NCBI GenBank assembly: GCA_012927625.1
Contig: JABBOV010000022.1
Span: 186,001-250,000, forward strand
Length of the DNA stretch: 64,000 nt
Reading direction: 5' to 3'
From: Glaciimonas sp.
Lineage (GTDB): Bacteria; Pseudomonadota; Gammaproteobacteria; Burkholderiales; Burkholderiaceae_D
Shown: positions 42,196 through 49,307 of the stretch, in pieces
Layout of the letters: every line of letters starts with the position of its first letter
Numbering within the stretch: position 1 is the stretch's first letter
Program-made: the position numbers and the translations under genes
The notes under the pieces: model-generated
What the model was told of the DNA's origin: nothing
What the model saw: the letters and a program-made list of their open reading frames with translations, nothing else
Databases searched by the model: none

Positions 42196-43545
42196 TTATT
42201 TCTGCGGCAGCGTCAGTATCACTTCCAGGCCGCCGTCCGGGTGATTGCGCAGCGTCAGGCTGCCGCCGTGCTGTTCGGCGATATTGCGGGCGATGGTCAA
42301 GCCCAGGCCGGTGCCGCCGGTCTGGCGCGAGCGCGAAGTCTCGATCCGGTAGAACGGCTCAAACACGCGGGTCAACTGGTCCGGTGCAATGCCGGGGCCG
42401 TGATCACGGATGCGAATCACCGCCCCGGCGGCCTCGCTGGCCACGTTAACCGCAGCCGACTGGCCGTATTTGACCGCATTGTCGATCAGGTTGATCAGGC
42501 AGCGCCGCAGCGTATTGGGGCGCGCCAGCACCGACTTGCCGAGGCGCCCGGACAGGCTCACGGGCTGACCGGCATCGGTGGCGTCGCTACAGATGCTGTC
42601 GAGCAGCGAATCCAGATCAAGGCGCTGCATCGGTTCGGCTGAGGCCATGCTACGCGCCAGTTCCAGTCCTTCGCGCACCATGTCCTGCATTGCCGAAAGG
42701 TCGTCGACCAGTTTTTGACGTAACGCGTCGTCCGTCACTTTTTCCAAGCGCAGTCGCAACCGCGTCAGCGGTGTTTGCAAATCGTGCGTGATAGCCGCCA
42801 GCATTTGCGTGCGTTGCTGGACATGATTGCGGATGCGCCCCTGCATTGCATTGAAGGCGCTGCTGGCCTGGCGGATTTCGCTGCTGCCGGCCAGCGTCAG
42901 CGGCGGGTGATTCAGATCGCGGCCCAGGTCGAAAGCGGCCTGGGCCAACTGCTTGAGCGGGCGCATCGTCATGCGCGCCACCAGATATGCCAGCACCCCG
43001 ATGCTGCACACGAACAGTGCCAGAGCCAGCAGAAATTCACCGCGCAACGGCGGCACGCCGCTGCGCAGCGGCAGTACCGTCATCCGCAGCAAGCTGCCGT
43101 CGCGCAGCGTGATGCGGGTGATTTCGCAGTTAAGGGTTCGTCCGGTATTTGCATTGTCTGTGCTGCGCTTGCGGTGCGGCGGTTGACAATCTGCCGCACT
43201 TGGCTGCAGCGATGTGACCTGGAAATCCGGTCCCAGATGTCTGCGTAATGCCAGTGCAAAATCCGATGGCACGACTTGCTCGCGGGTGCCGGATTGCGCC
43301 GATTCGACCCGCAGTCCGATTCGCTTTGCGGTTTTCAGAAAAGCTTCCCGGCTGGCGCCTGGCAATGCATCCAGCGCCAGCGTCAATTGTTCGGCCCGCT
43401 CCACCTGATGCACATCGCGGAACTCGCTGATGGTGCGCTGGCGCTCGCTGTCGGACAGAAAAAACGTCAGCGCGATTGCTCCCAACATGCCGCACAGCAG
43501 AACCAGAAAAACACGTCCTGTCATTGAGTTGAAAAAATTCTTCAT
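42196..43545 (-). CDS. Membrane sensor histidine kinase (EnvZ-like)
   Basis: The 449-aa kinase has a membrane helix at about residues 11-29, a periplasmic domain (about 30-170), a second helix (about 171-192), a HAMP domain (ARMTMRPLKQLAQAAFDLGRD), the His box ITHDLQTPLTRLRLRLEKV, N box LINLIDNAVKYGQ, and G boxes RDHGPGIAPDQ and GGTGLGLTIARNI. It overlaps the response-regulator gene by 4 bp and is transcribed with it. The periplasmic Cys pair (CQPP, NCE) might form a disulfide. It likely senses envelope conditions, given the adjacent Spy-like gene. Confidence 0.93.
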   Translation of the reverse strand: MKNFFNSMTGRVFLVLLCGMLGAIALTFFLSDSERQRTISEFRDVHQVERAEQLTLALDALPGASREAFLKTAKRIGLRVESAQSGTREQVVPSDFALALRRHLGPDFQVTSLQPSAADCQPPHRKRSTDNANTGRTLNCEITRITLRDGSLLRMTVLPLRSGVPPLRGEFLLALALFVCSIGVLAYLVARMTMRPLKQLAQAAFDLGRDLNHPPLTLAGSSEIRQASSAFNAMQGRIRNHVQQRTQMLAAITHDLQTPLTRLRLRLEKVTDDALRQKLVDDLSAMQDMVREGLELARSMASAEPMQRLDLDSLLDSICSDATDAGQPVSLSGRLGKSVLARPNTLRRCLINLIDNAVKYGQSAAVNVASEAAGAVIRIRDHGPGIAPDQLTRVFEPFYRIETSRSRQTGGTGLGLTIARNIAEQHGGSLTLRNHPDGGLEVILTLPQK

Positions 43546-44270
43546 TGCGCACTTTTCGCCTGTACCGTCACGGCCAGCACATAGCCGCCGTTACGCACGG
43601 TCTTGATGATTTGCGGCGAGCGCGCATCTTCACCCAGTTTTTGGCGCAGGCGGCTGATCTGGATATCGATCGAGCGGTCAAACGGGTCGGCATCGCGGCC
43701 CTGCGTCATGTTCAGCAACTGGTCGCGGTTCAGAACCCGGTTCGGATGCTCCAGGAAAATTTTCAGCAAGCGAAATTCCGCGCCGGACAACATGACTATC
43801 ACTTGTTCCGGGCTGAGCAGATGGCGCGCAGTCAAGTCCAGCGTCCAGCCGGAAAACTGCAGCCGCTCTGCGCTCAGGTCGGCATGGTTGGGCGGCAGCG
43901 CTTGGCTGCGGCGCAGCACGCTGCGAATGCGCGCCAGCAATTCGCGCGGCTCGAACGGTTTCGGCAAATAATCGTCGGCCCCCATTTCCAGCCCCAGAAT
44001 ACGGTCCAGCGGTTCGCTGCGCGCGGTCAGCATGATGACCGGCATTTGCGACTTTGCGCGCAGATTGCGGCACAGTGTCAGGCCGTCCTCACCCGGCAAG
44101 TTCAAGTCCAGCACGATCAGGTCGATGGACGCGTCTTCCAGGGATTTCCACATGGTACGGCCGTCTTCGGCGCTGTGCGCCAGGTAGCCGTTGTTGCTAA
44201 GGTAATCCGCCAGTAAAGAGCGGATTTCGCGATCGTCATCGACGATCAAGATATGAGAAATTGGTTCCAT
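43542..44270 (-). CDS. OmpR-family response regulator
   Basis: The 242-aa protein has an N-terminal receiver (phospho-Asp in LIVLDLNLPGEDG, Thr in VIMLTARSE, Lys in YLPKPFEPREL) and a C-terminal winged helix (LSGAEFRLLKIFLEHPNRVLNRDQLL, IDIQISRLRQKLGEDARSP, RNGGYVLA), standard for OmpR/PhoB. It is the first gene of the minus-strand pair with the EnvZ-like kinase. A striking inverted repeat between its start and the Spy-like gene is the likely binding site, so it probably controls both directions. Confidence 0.95.
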   Translation of the reverse strand: MEPISHILIVDDDREIRSLLADYLSNNGYLAHSAEDGRTMWKSLEDASIDLIVLDLNLPGEDGLTLCRNLRAKSQMPVIMLTARSEPLDRILGLEMGADDYLPKPFEPRELLARIRSVLRRSQALPPNHADLSAERLQFSGWTLDLTARHLLSPEQVIVMLSGAEFRLLKIFLEHPNRVLNRDQLLNMTQGRDADPFDRSIDIQISRLRQKLGEDARSPQIIKTVRNGGYVLAVTVQAKSAQ

Positions 44271-44306
44271 AGACGATAGATTATGGCGGCTTGCGCCTGC
44301 AGGGAA

Positions 44307-44366
44307 GCAGCTTTTTGTATCTTCTTGTAATCCAGACGAAAATTACAGAATGATACAAAAAGCTGC
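44307..44366. promoter_or_regulatory. Long inverted repeat between response regulator and Spy-like gene
   Basis: Arms 44307-44331 and 44342-44366 match at 22 of 25 positions when one is reversed and complemented; the outer 15 bases (GCAGCTTTTTGTATC) are perfect. Each arm contains two half-sites in tandem about 10 bases apart (TTGTATC and TTGTAAT), the spacing bound by OmpR-family dimers. It lies 36 bases from the regulator start and 90 from the chaperone start. Operator for the adjacent OmpR-type regulator is the simplest reading. Confidence 0.7.
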
Positions 44367-44456
44367 ACTACAGACACTTGCCGGATACATCTGCGGCGCA
44401 GAGTACGTTGCATGTGCAGTGCACATATTCATAACCTACTTAAAAGAGGAAATACC

Positions 44457-44957
44457 ATGCGTACATTTACCAAGAGCATCATCATCGGCATGACTGTATT
44501 GGGTTTGGGCGGCACCGCGCTGGCACAAATTCCACCGACTGACGGCACCGGTAAAACCGGAATGATGCAGGATAGACAGGACCAGCAGGCGAATAAACAG
44601 GGCCAGCAGGTAAAGCGCGGTGAGCGCATGCAAGAGTACAGGGCCAAGCGCCAGACGGAACTGCATGCCAAGCTCAAACTCAGCGCCACCCAGGAGCCCG
44701 CCTGGCAAACCTATACAGCGAGCATGACGCCGCCCGCTGCCGGCCAGCGCTTAGACCGCGCAGCGATGCAAAAGATGTCGGCACCGCAACGCATGGAAGC
44801 GCTGCTGGAGCAGATGAAGCAAGGCCAGACCCGCATGGAAAGTCACTTAACTGCATTGAAAACGTTTTACGCGGTGCTCACACCAGAGCAGCAAAAAACC
44901 TTCGATGCCGAATTTGGCCACGGCCGCATGCACCATCGCGGCGGTATGTGGAAGTAA
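44457..44957 (+). CDS. Periplasmic Spy/CpxP-like protein
   Basis: The 166-aa protein has a signal peptide (about residues 1-23, ending GGTALA), a Gln-rich segment, and helical LTxxQ-type motifs: KLSATQEPAWQ and VLTPEQQKTFD. It ends HGRMHHRGGMWK, a His-rich tail that could bind metal. Spy/CpxP proteins are ATP-independent periplasmic chaperones or stress sensors. AGAGGA lies before the ATG. It is divergent from the response regulator/kinase pair and the operator between them suggests direct control, as for CpxP by CpxR. Confidence 0.9.
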   Translation: MRTFTKSIIIGMTVLGLGGTALAQIPPTDGTGKTGMMQDRQDQQANKQGQQVKRGERMQEYRAKRQTELHAKLKLSATQEPAWQTYTASMTPPAAGQRLDRAAMQKMSAPQRMEALLEQMKQGQTRMESHLTALKTFYAVLTPEQQKTFDAEFGHGRMHHRGGMWK

Positions 44958-44977
44958 TTGCAGCTTCTGGCAGAGAG

Positions 44978-45003
44978 CGGCGCTGAAAAGCGCCGTTTTT
45001 TTT
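44978..45003 (+). terminator. Rho-independent terminator after the Spy-like gene
   Basis: CGGCGC-TGAAAA-GCGCCG followed by eight T (44996-45003), 20 bases after the stop. Confidence 0.9.
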
Positions 45004-45016
45004 GGATGAGATTTTT

Positions 45017-45154
45017 TTATAGTACGGAATGCGCTTGCGCCGCCAGATATTCGGTCAGACATTCCGCCAGACAGCGCACGGCAGGCGAGAGCATTGCCGC
45101 CGCCCGAAAACAGACAGCACCGCGGCGCTTGGCCCAGGAATCGCGTAAGGGCAT
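45017..45154 (-). pseudogene. C-terminal fragment of a LysR-family regulator
   Basis: A 45-codon frame ending in TAA reads MPLRDSWAKRRGAVCF, then AAAMLSPAVRCLAECLTEYL. This resembles the last residues of LysR proteins (final strand with Arg, then LSPAxR and a last helix). Upstream in the same frame a stop codon is met at once and no DNA-binding domain is seen before hppD, so the rest of the gene has been lost. It would have been divergent from hppD. Confidence 0.6.
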
Positions 45155-45411
45155 AATATTCAAATTACGTCACATCAAATAACCGGTGATTGCCATCAAA
45201 ATCATGCACATTTCGCGCCGCCACCTGTTCTGCCATCTACGCCTGGGCGTGAAGAGCAATGCAGTGTGCCGGGGCAGCATGCTGTTTGTGGGCGATCATC
45301 TGGCCCGTAGCGTACGCGGCATTTCCTGTGCGCCACCCGTGTTCCGATAGTGCTATGTCTGTCTTCTACATTCATGTGGATAACGATTTACATTTAACAA
45401 GGAACACTGAA

Positions 45412-46485
45412 ATGGCTGATCTTTTCGAAAATCCAATGGGACTCATGGGTTTTGAGTTCGTCGAGTTTGCCTCGCCTACCCCGAATGTGCTGGAACCGGT
45501 CTTCGCGCTGCTGGGCTTTACCAAGGTGGCGCTGCACCGCTCCAAGGACGTGGCGCTGTATCGCCAGGGCGACATCAACTTCATCATCAATAACGAGCCG
45601 CACAGCGTCGCCTCGTACTTCGCGGCCGAACATGGCCCGTCGGCCTGCGGCATGGCGTTCCGGGTCAAGAATGCACCCAAAGCTTATGCCCGCGCACTGG
45701 AATTAGGGGCGCAAGGGCTGGATATGCAGACCGGCCCAATGGAATTGCGCCTGCCCGCCATCAAGGGCATCGGCGGCGCACCGCTGTATTTGATCGATCG
45801 TTTTGAGGAAGGGAAGGCTATCTATGACATCGACTTCGAATTCATCGACGGCGTCCCGCGTCATCCGGTTGGACACGGCCTCAAACTGATCGACCACTTG
45901 ACGCACAACGTGTACCACGGCCGCATGAGCTATTGGGCCAGTTTCTACCAGCGCATCTTCAACTTCCGCGAGATTCGCTACTTCGACATCAAGGGCGAGT
46001 ACACCGGCCTGACCTCGCGCGCGATGACGGCGCCAGATGGCAAAATCCGCATTCCGCTGAACGAGGAAGCCGGCAGCGGCGGCCAGATCGAAGAGTTCCT
46101 GATGCAGTTCAACGGTGAAGGCATCCAGCACATTGCGCTGGTCACGGATGACTTGATCGCCAGCGTCGACCGGCTGCGCCAGGCCGGCGTGCCGCTGATG
46201 AGCGCGCCGCCCGCGACTTACTACGAAATGCTGGAAGGTCGCCTGCCTGGACATGGCGAGCCGGTCGCCGAGTTGCAGACCCGCGGCATTCTGCTCGATG
46301 GTGTCAGCAATCAAGGCGAGAAACGCTTGCTGCTGCAGATTTTTTCCGAAACGCAGCTGGGGCCGGTGTTTTTCGAATTCATCCAGCGCAAGGGTGATGA
46401 CGGTTTCGGCGAAGGTAATTTCAAGGCTTTGTTTGAATCGATCGAGCGCGATCAGATACGGCGTGGCGTGATTCAGGCTGCGTAA
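45412..46485 (+). CDS. hpd: 4-hydroxyphenylpyruvate dioxygenase
   Basis: The enzyme converts 4-hydroxyphenylpyruvate to homogentisate in tyrosine breakdown, using Fe(II). The 357-aa product has two vicinal-oxygen-chelate modules; the iron ligands fit His in [12 protein letters not shown], His in [11 protein letters not shown] and Glu in [26 protein letters not shown] lies before the ATG at 45412; the frame is open to 45259 without support. No homogentisate dioxygenase (hmgA) or fumarylacetoacetase gene is adjacent. A LysR remnant lies upstream. Confidence 0.96.
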   Translation: MADLFENPMGLMGFEFVEFASPTPNVLEPVFALLGFTKVALHRSKDVALYRQGDINFIINNEPHSVASYFAAEHGPSACGMAFRVKNAPKAYARALELGAQGLDMQTGPMELRLPAIKGIGGAPLYLIDRFEEGKAIYDIDFEFIDGVPRHPVGHGLKLIDHLTHNVYHGRMSYWASFYQRIFNFREIRYFDIKGEYTGLTSRAMTAPDGKIRIPLNEEAGSGGQIEEFLMQFNGEGIQHIALVTDDLIASVDRLRQAGVPLMSAPPATYYEMLEGRLPGHGEPVAELQTRGILLDGVSNQGEKRLLLQIFSETQLGPVFFEFIQRKGDDGFGEGNFKALFESIERDQIRRGVIQAA

Positions 46486-46492
46486 TAGCAAA

Positions 46493-46516
46493 AGTAAGCA
46501 GTAGAGTAAGCAGTAG
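46493..46516. repeat. 12-bp perfect tandem duplication
   Basis: AGTAAGCAGTAG occurs twice directly after the hpd stop codon. Confidence 0.9.
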
Positions 46517-46697
46517 AAGCACTGAGTAGTATGGGCTTTCCGGCATGCATCGGCGGCCTGTACTGCTGTCAAAATCTTTGGCGCGCTTAGTCCCAACCAA
46601 TATTGTTTGCCGGCACGGGTACTGTGTTGGCGCTCATCCCAATAAGGTGAAAACGCTTGGTGCGCGCGCAGTAACCGAATTGACAAGTCGTGCTATA

Positions 46698-46723
46698 AAG
46701 ATAGCGAATTAAGATAGCGAATT
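46698..46723. repeat. 13-bp perfect tandem duplication
   Basis: AAGATAGCGAATT occurs twice, 22 bases before the DUF1840 start, within its probable promoter or leader region. Confidence 0.9.
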
Positions 46724-46744
46724 AACCCCCCACGGAGCACCGAT

Positions 46745-47086
46745 ATGCTAATCACGTTCAAATCCAAAGCCGCATCCGAAGTCATCATGTACCAGGAGCA
46801 TGCAAAACCCATTCTTGATCTGCTGCACAAGGATCTTGAGCGCGGCGTCATCACTGCCGCCGAAACCGCCGGAGCGATCGCCACCCTGGAGGCGAAAATC
46901 GCCGCCAGCCGGTTGCCTTCGGCCTCGCCGGAGGCGTCAAACGGCGCTGCGCAGGGCGGCTATGTGCGCAAAGACGATGAGCATGAACCGACCGACACAG
47001 TCGCGTTTTCATCGCGCGTCTATCCGCTGCTGGAAATGCTGCGCGCTGCACAGACGGACGGCCGGGACATCATGTGGGGCGTGTAA
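46745..47086 (+). CDS. DUF1840 family protein
   Basis: The 113-aa protein starts MLITFKSKAASEVIMYQEHA, the conserved opening of DUF1840, and ends with VYPLLEMLRAAQTDGRDIMW, also typical. The family is widespread in betaproteobacteria; function unknown. The middle (about residues 60-85) is a low-complexity Ala/Ser linker. GGAG lies before the ATG. It appears to be a single gene. Confidence 0.88.
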   Translation: MLITFKSKAASEVIMYQEHAKPILDLLHKDLERGVITAAETAGAIATLEAKIAASRLPSASPEASNGAAQGGYVRKDDEHEPTDTVAFSSRVYPLLEMLRAAQTDGRDIMWGV

Positions 47087-47129
47087 CGATGGTCGGGCGT
47101 TTTGCCTTAAATTGCCTGCTGTAAATGTA

Positions 47130-47203
47130 GGGGAGTATGCTGATAAATGCAGGTATTGCCGCATTAAAATATTGCAGATTAAAAAAATACACCTAAGTAG
47201 TAT
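47130..47203 (+). repeat. Dispersed AT-rich intergenic repeat, copy 7
   Basis: GGGGAGTATGCTGATAAATG opens the copy; the centre reads TTGCCGCATTAAAATATTGC and the end AAAATACACCTAAGTAGTAT with an ATAC/GTAT stem. It lies between DUF1840 and rsmB. Confidence 0.75.
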
Positions 47204-47374
47204 CTTAACATCGTAAAAAATTCGTAAGCGGCGATGGTGAATGCCTTGCCGGCGGCGCGGTGCAATGCGTCATAATCTGTGTCCGCTTGGTGCAAGTACT
47301 CGTGGCTAATGCCGGGTGCGCCTGCTTGATGCACTCGCTTGATGCATTATAAATTACGAAAAATACACGTCACT

Positions 47375-48694
47375 ATGTCCACCCCGTCCACCCTGAAAAT
47401 AGATTCTCTTGCCTACTCACTGCTGCGCGCCGCACAAGCAGTCGCGATGGTGCGTAGCGGCACCGCGTTGCCGCTGGCATTGGCTAAAGTAATTGCGCAA
47501 AACAATACCCCGGTGCCAGCCCGCGGCGCGATTCAGGATATTGCTTACCGCGCCATGCGCGGGCTCGGGCGCAGTGAAGTGCTGCTGACTCTGCTCGCCA
47601 AAAAACAGCCTGATCCGGCTATTCTGCACAGCCTCCTGTGCTGCGCGCTGGCGCTCATTAGCTCGCCGGACGATCCGGCCGAGGCGCTGCCTTATGAAGT
47701 TTTTACGGTGGTCGATCAAGCCGTCACAGCGGCGGCAGCAGATGGCGACATGGCGCATGCGAAGGGCATGGTGAACGCAGTTTTGCGGCGCTTTCTGCGC
47801 GAACGCGACGCCTTGTTGGAGGAAGCGCTGCAGCAGCCGGCGGCAGTCTGGAATTATCCGGCCTGGTGGATCGCTGCCGCCCAAACCGTGTATCCGAAAG
47901 ACTGGCAAGCGATTCTGAAGGCCGGCAATACCGCGCCACCGCTAACCTTGCGCGTCAACCGCCGCCAAACCACAATGGCTGACTATCTGACCTTGCTGAC
48001 AGCCAATGCGATGGCCGCAACGCAGATCGGCCCGAGCGCGGTACGGCTGGAAAAGCCGTTGCCGGTGAGTCAAATTCCAGGTTTTATGAATGGACTGGTG
48101 TCGGTGCAGGACGCGGCTGCGCAACTCGCTGCGTCCTTGTTGGACATACAAGATGGGATGCGGGTGCTGGACGCCTGCGCTGCGCCGGGCGGCAAGACCG
48201 GACATTTACTGGAGTCGGCCAATATCGCACTGGTGGCGCTCGACAACGATGCCAGACGCTTGCCCCGGATTGCAGAAAACCTGCAGCGTTTGCAATTGCA
48301 AGCGACGCTGAAGACCGGCGATGCGCAAGCGCGTTATTGGTGGGATGGCCAATTGTTTGACCGTATTCTGGCCGATGTGCCGTGTACCGCATCCGGTATC
48401 GTGCGTCGCCATCCTGATATCCGCTGGCTGCGCCGCAAGAGCGATAGTGCGCAATTGGCAACGTTATCCGCACAGATACTCGACAATCTTTGGCGCATGC
48501 TGCGTCCCGGTGGTAAATTGCTGTTTGTCACTTGCTCAATCTGGCCGCAAGAGTCGGAGGCGCAGGCAGCCGCTTTTGCAGTGCGTAACCAGGCGCAGCG
48601 CTTGCCTGCACCGGGCCAATTACTGCCGGCCACCGAGCTGCTGGACGATCACGATGGCTTGTTTTATGCACTGTTTCAAAAAGCTGCTGACTAA
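47375..48694 (+). CDS. rsmB: 16S rRNA m5C967 methyltransferase
   Basis: RsmB methylates C967 of 16S rRNA using SAM. The 439-aa protein has the N-terminal NusB-like RNA-binding domain (about residues 10-150), the SAM motif LDACAAPGGKTGHLLE, DVPCTASGIVRRHPDIRWLR with one catalytic Cys (PCTASG) and FVTCSIWPQESE with the other. I use the ATG at 47375 (MSTPSTLK); an ATG at 47339 is possible. DUF4390, ntrY and ntrX follow, as in many Burkholderiales, but fmt, its usual upstream neighbour, is 37 kb away. Confidence 0.94.
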   Translation: MSTPSTLKIDSLAYSLLRAAQAVAMVRSGTALPLALAKVIAQNNTPVPARGAIQDIAYRAMRGLGRSEVLLTLLAKKQPDPAILHSLLCCALALISSPDDPAEALPYEVFTVVDQAVTAAAADGDMAHAKGMVNAVLRRFLRERDALLEEALQQPAAVWNYPAWWIAAAQTVYPKDWQAILKAGNTAPPLTLRVNRRQTTMADYLTLLTANAMAATQIGPSAVRLEKPLPVSQIPGFMNGLVSVQDAAAQLAASLLDIQDGMRVLDACAAPGGKTGHLLESANIALVALDNDARRLPRIAENLQRLQLQATLKTGDAQARYWWDGQLFDRILADVPCTASGIVRRHPDIRWLRRKSDSAQLATLSAQILDNLWRMLRPGGKLLFVTCSIWPQESEAQAAAFAVRNQAQRLPAPGQLLPATELLDDHDGLFYALFQKAAD

Positions 48695-48731
48695 ATAACC
48701 TTGCGCAACGTGATAACCGGGCCCCAAACGC

Positions 48732-49307
48732 GTGACTAGACGCCTATTCCATTTTTTGACCTGCTGCCTGCTGGGCTTGCTGGTGCATCTGCCGCAGTCC
48801 GCACGCGCAGGCGATGTGGTCGAAACCGTGCAAGCGCACCTGGAGGCGACCGAGGATGGTTACAAACTCCTGGCCAGTTTTTCGTTTCAACTCAATCACG
48901 GCCTGGAAGATGCAATCATGCGCGGTGTGCCGCTCTCGTTTACCACCGAGATTGAACTGACGCGACCGCGCTGGTATTGGTTCGACGAGAACGCCCTGCT
49001 GGCTTCGCGCACGGTGCGCATTTCCTACAATGTGCTGACGCGCCGCTATCACGCCGCCGTCAGCAACAGCTTGCAGCAGAGTTTTGCCACGCTCGATGAT
49101 GCGCTGTCGCTGATCCGGCATCCGGGGCGCTGGCTGGTGGCGGAAAAAGGTGCGCTCAAAGCGGGCGTAACCTATCAGGTCGCAGTACGCATGCGACTCG
49201 ACGTGACGCAGCTGACCAAGCCGTTCCAGGTCAATGCGCTCAATAACAGCGATTGGCAAATGGCCTCCGACTGGAAACGCTTCAGTTTCACGGCGGAAGG
49301 CCAGTGA
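48732..49307 (+). CDS. Exported DUF4390 protein
   Basis: The 191-aa protein has an N-terminal signal-like helix (FHFLTCCLLGLLVHLPQSARA) followed by a beta-rich DUF4390 domain: LNHGLEDAIMRGVPLSFTTEIEL and RYHAAVSNSLQQSFATLDDAL are typical. DUF4390 genes commonly lie between rsmB and ntrY. The GTG at 48732 is taken as the start. The end overlaps the NtrY start (GTGA). Role unknown; the context suggests a periplasmic partner of the NtrY sensor. Confidence 0.88.
   Translation: MTRRLFHFLTCCLLGLLVHLPQSARAGDVVETVQAHLEATEDGYKLLASFSFQLNHGLEDAIMRGVPLSFTTEIELTRPRWYWFDENALLASRTVRISYNVLTRRYHAAVSNSLQQSFATLDDALSLIRHPGRWLVAEKGALKAGVTYQVAVRMRLDVTQLTKPFQVNALNNSDWQMASDWKRFSFTAEGQ

Noticed and set aside
45204-45347. 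47-codon frame before hpd on the plus strand (starts MHISRRHLFCH)
   Set aside because: No ribosome binding site and no recognisable motif; probably chance, or debris next to the LysR fragment.
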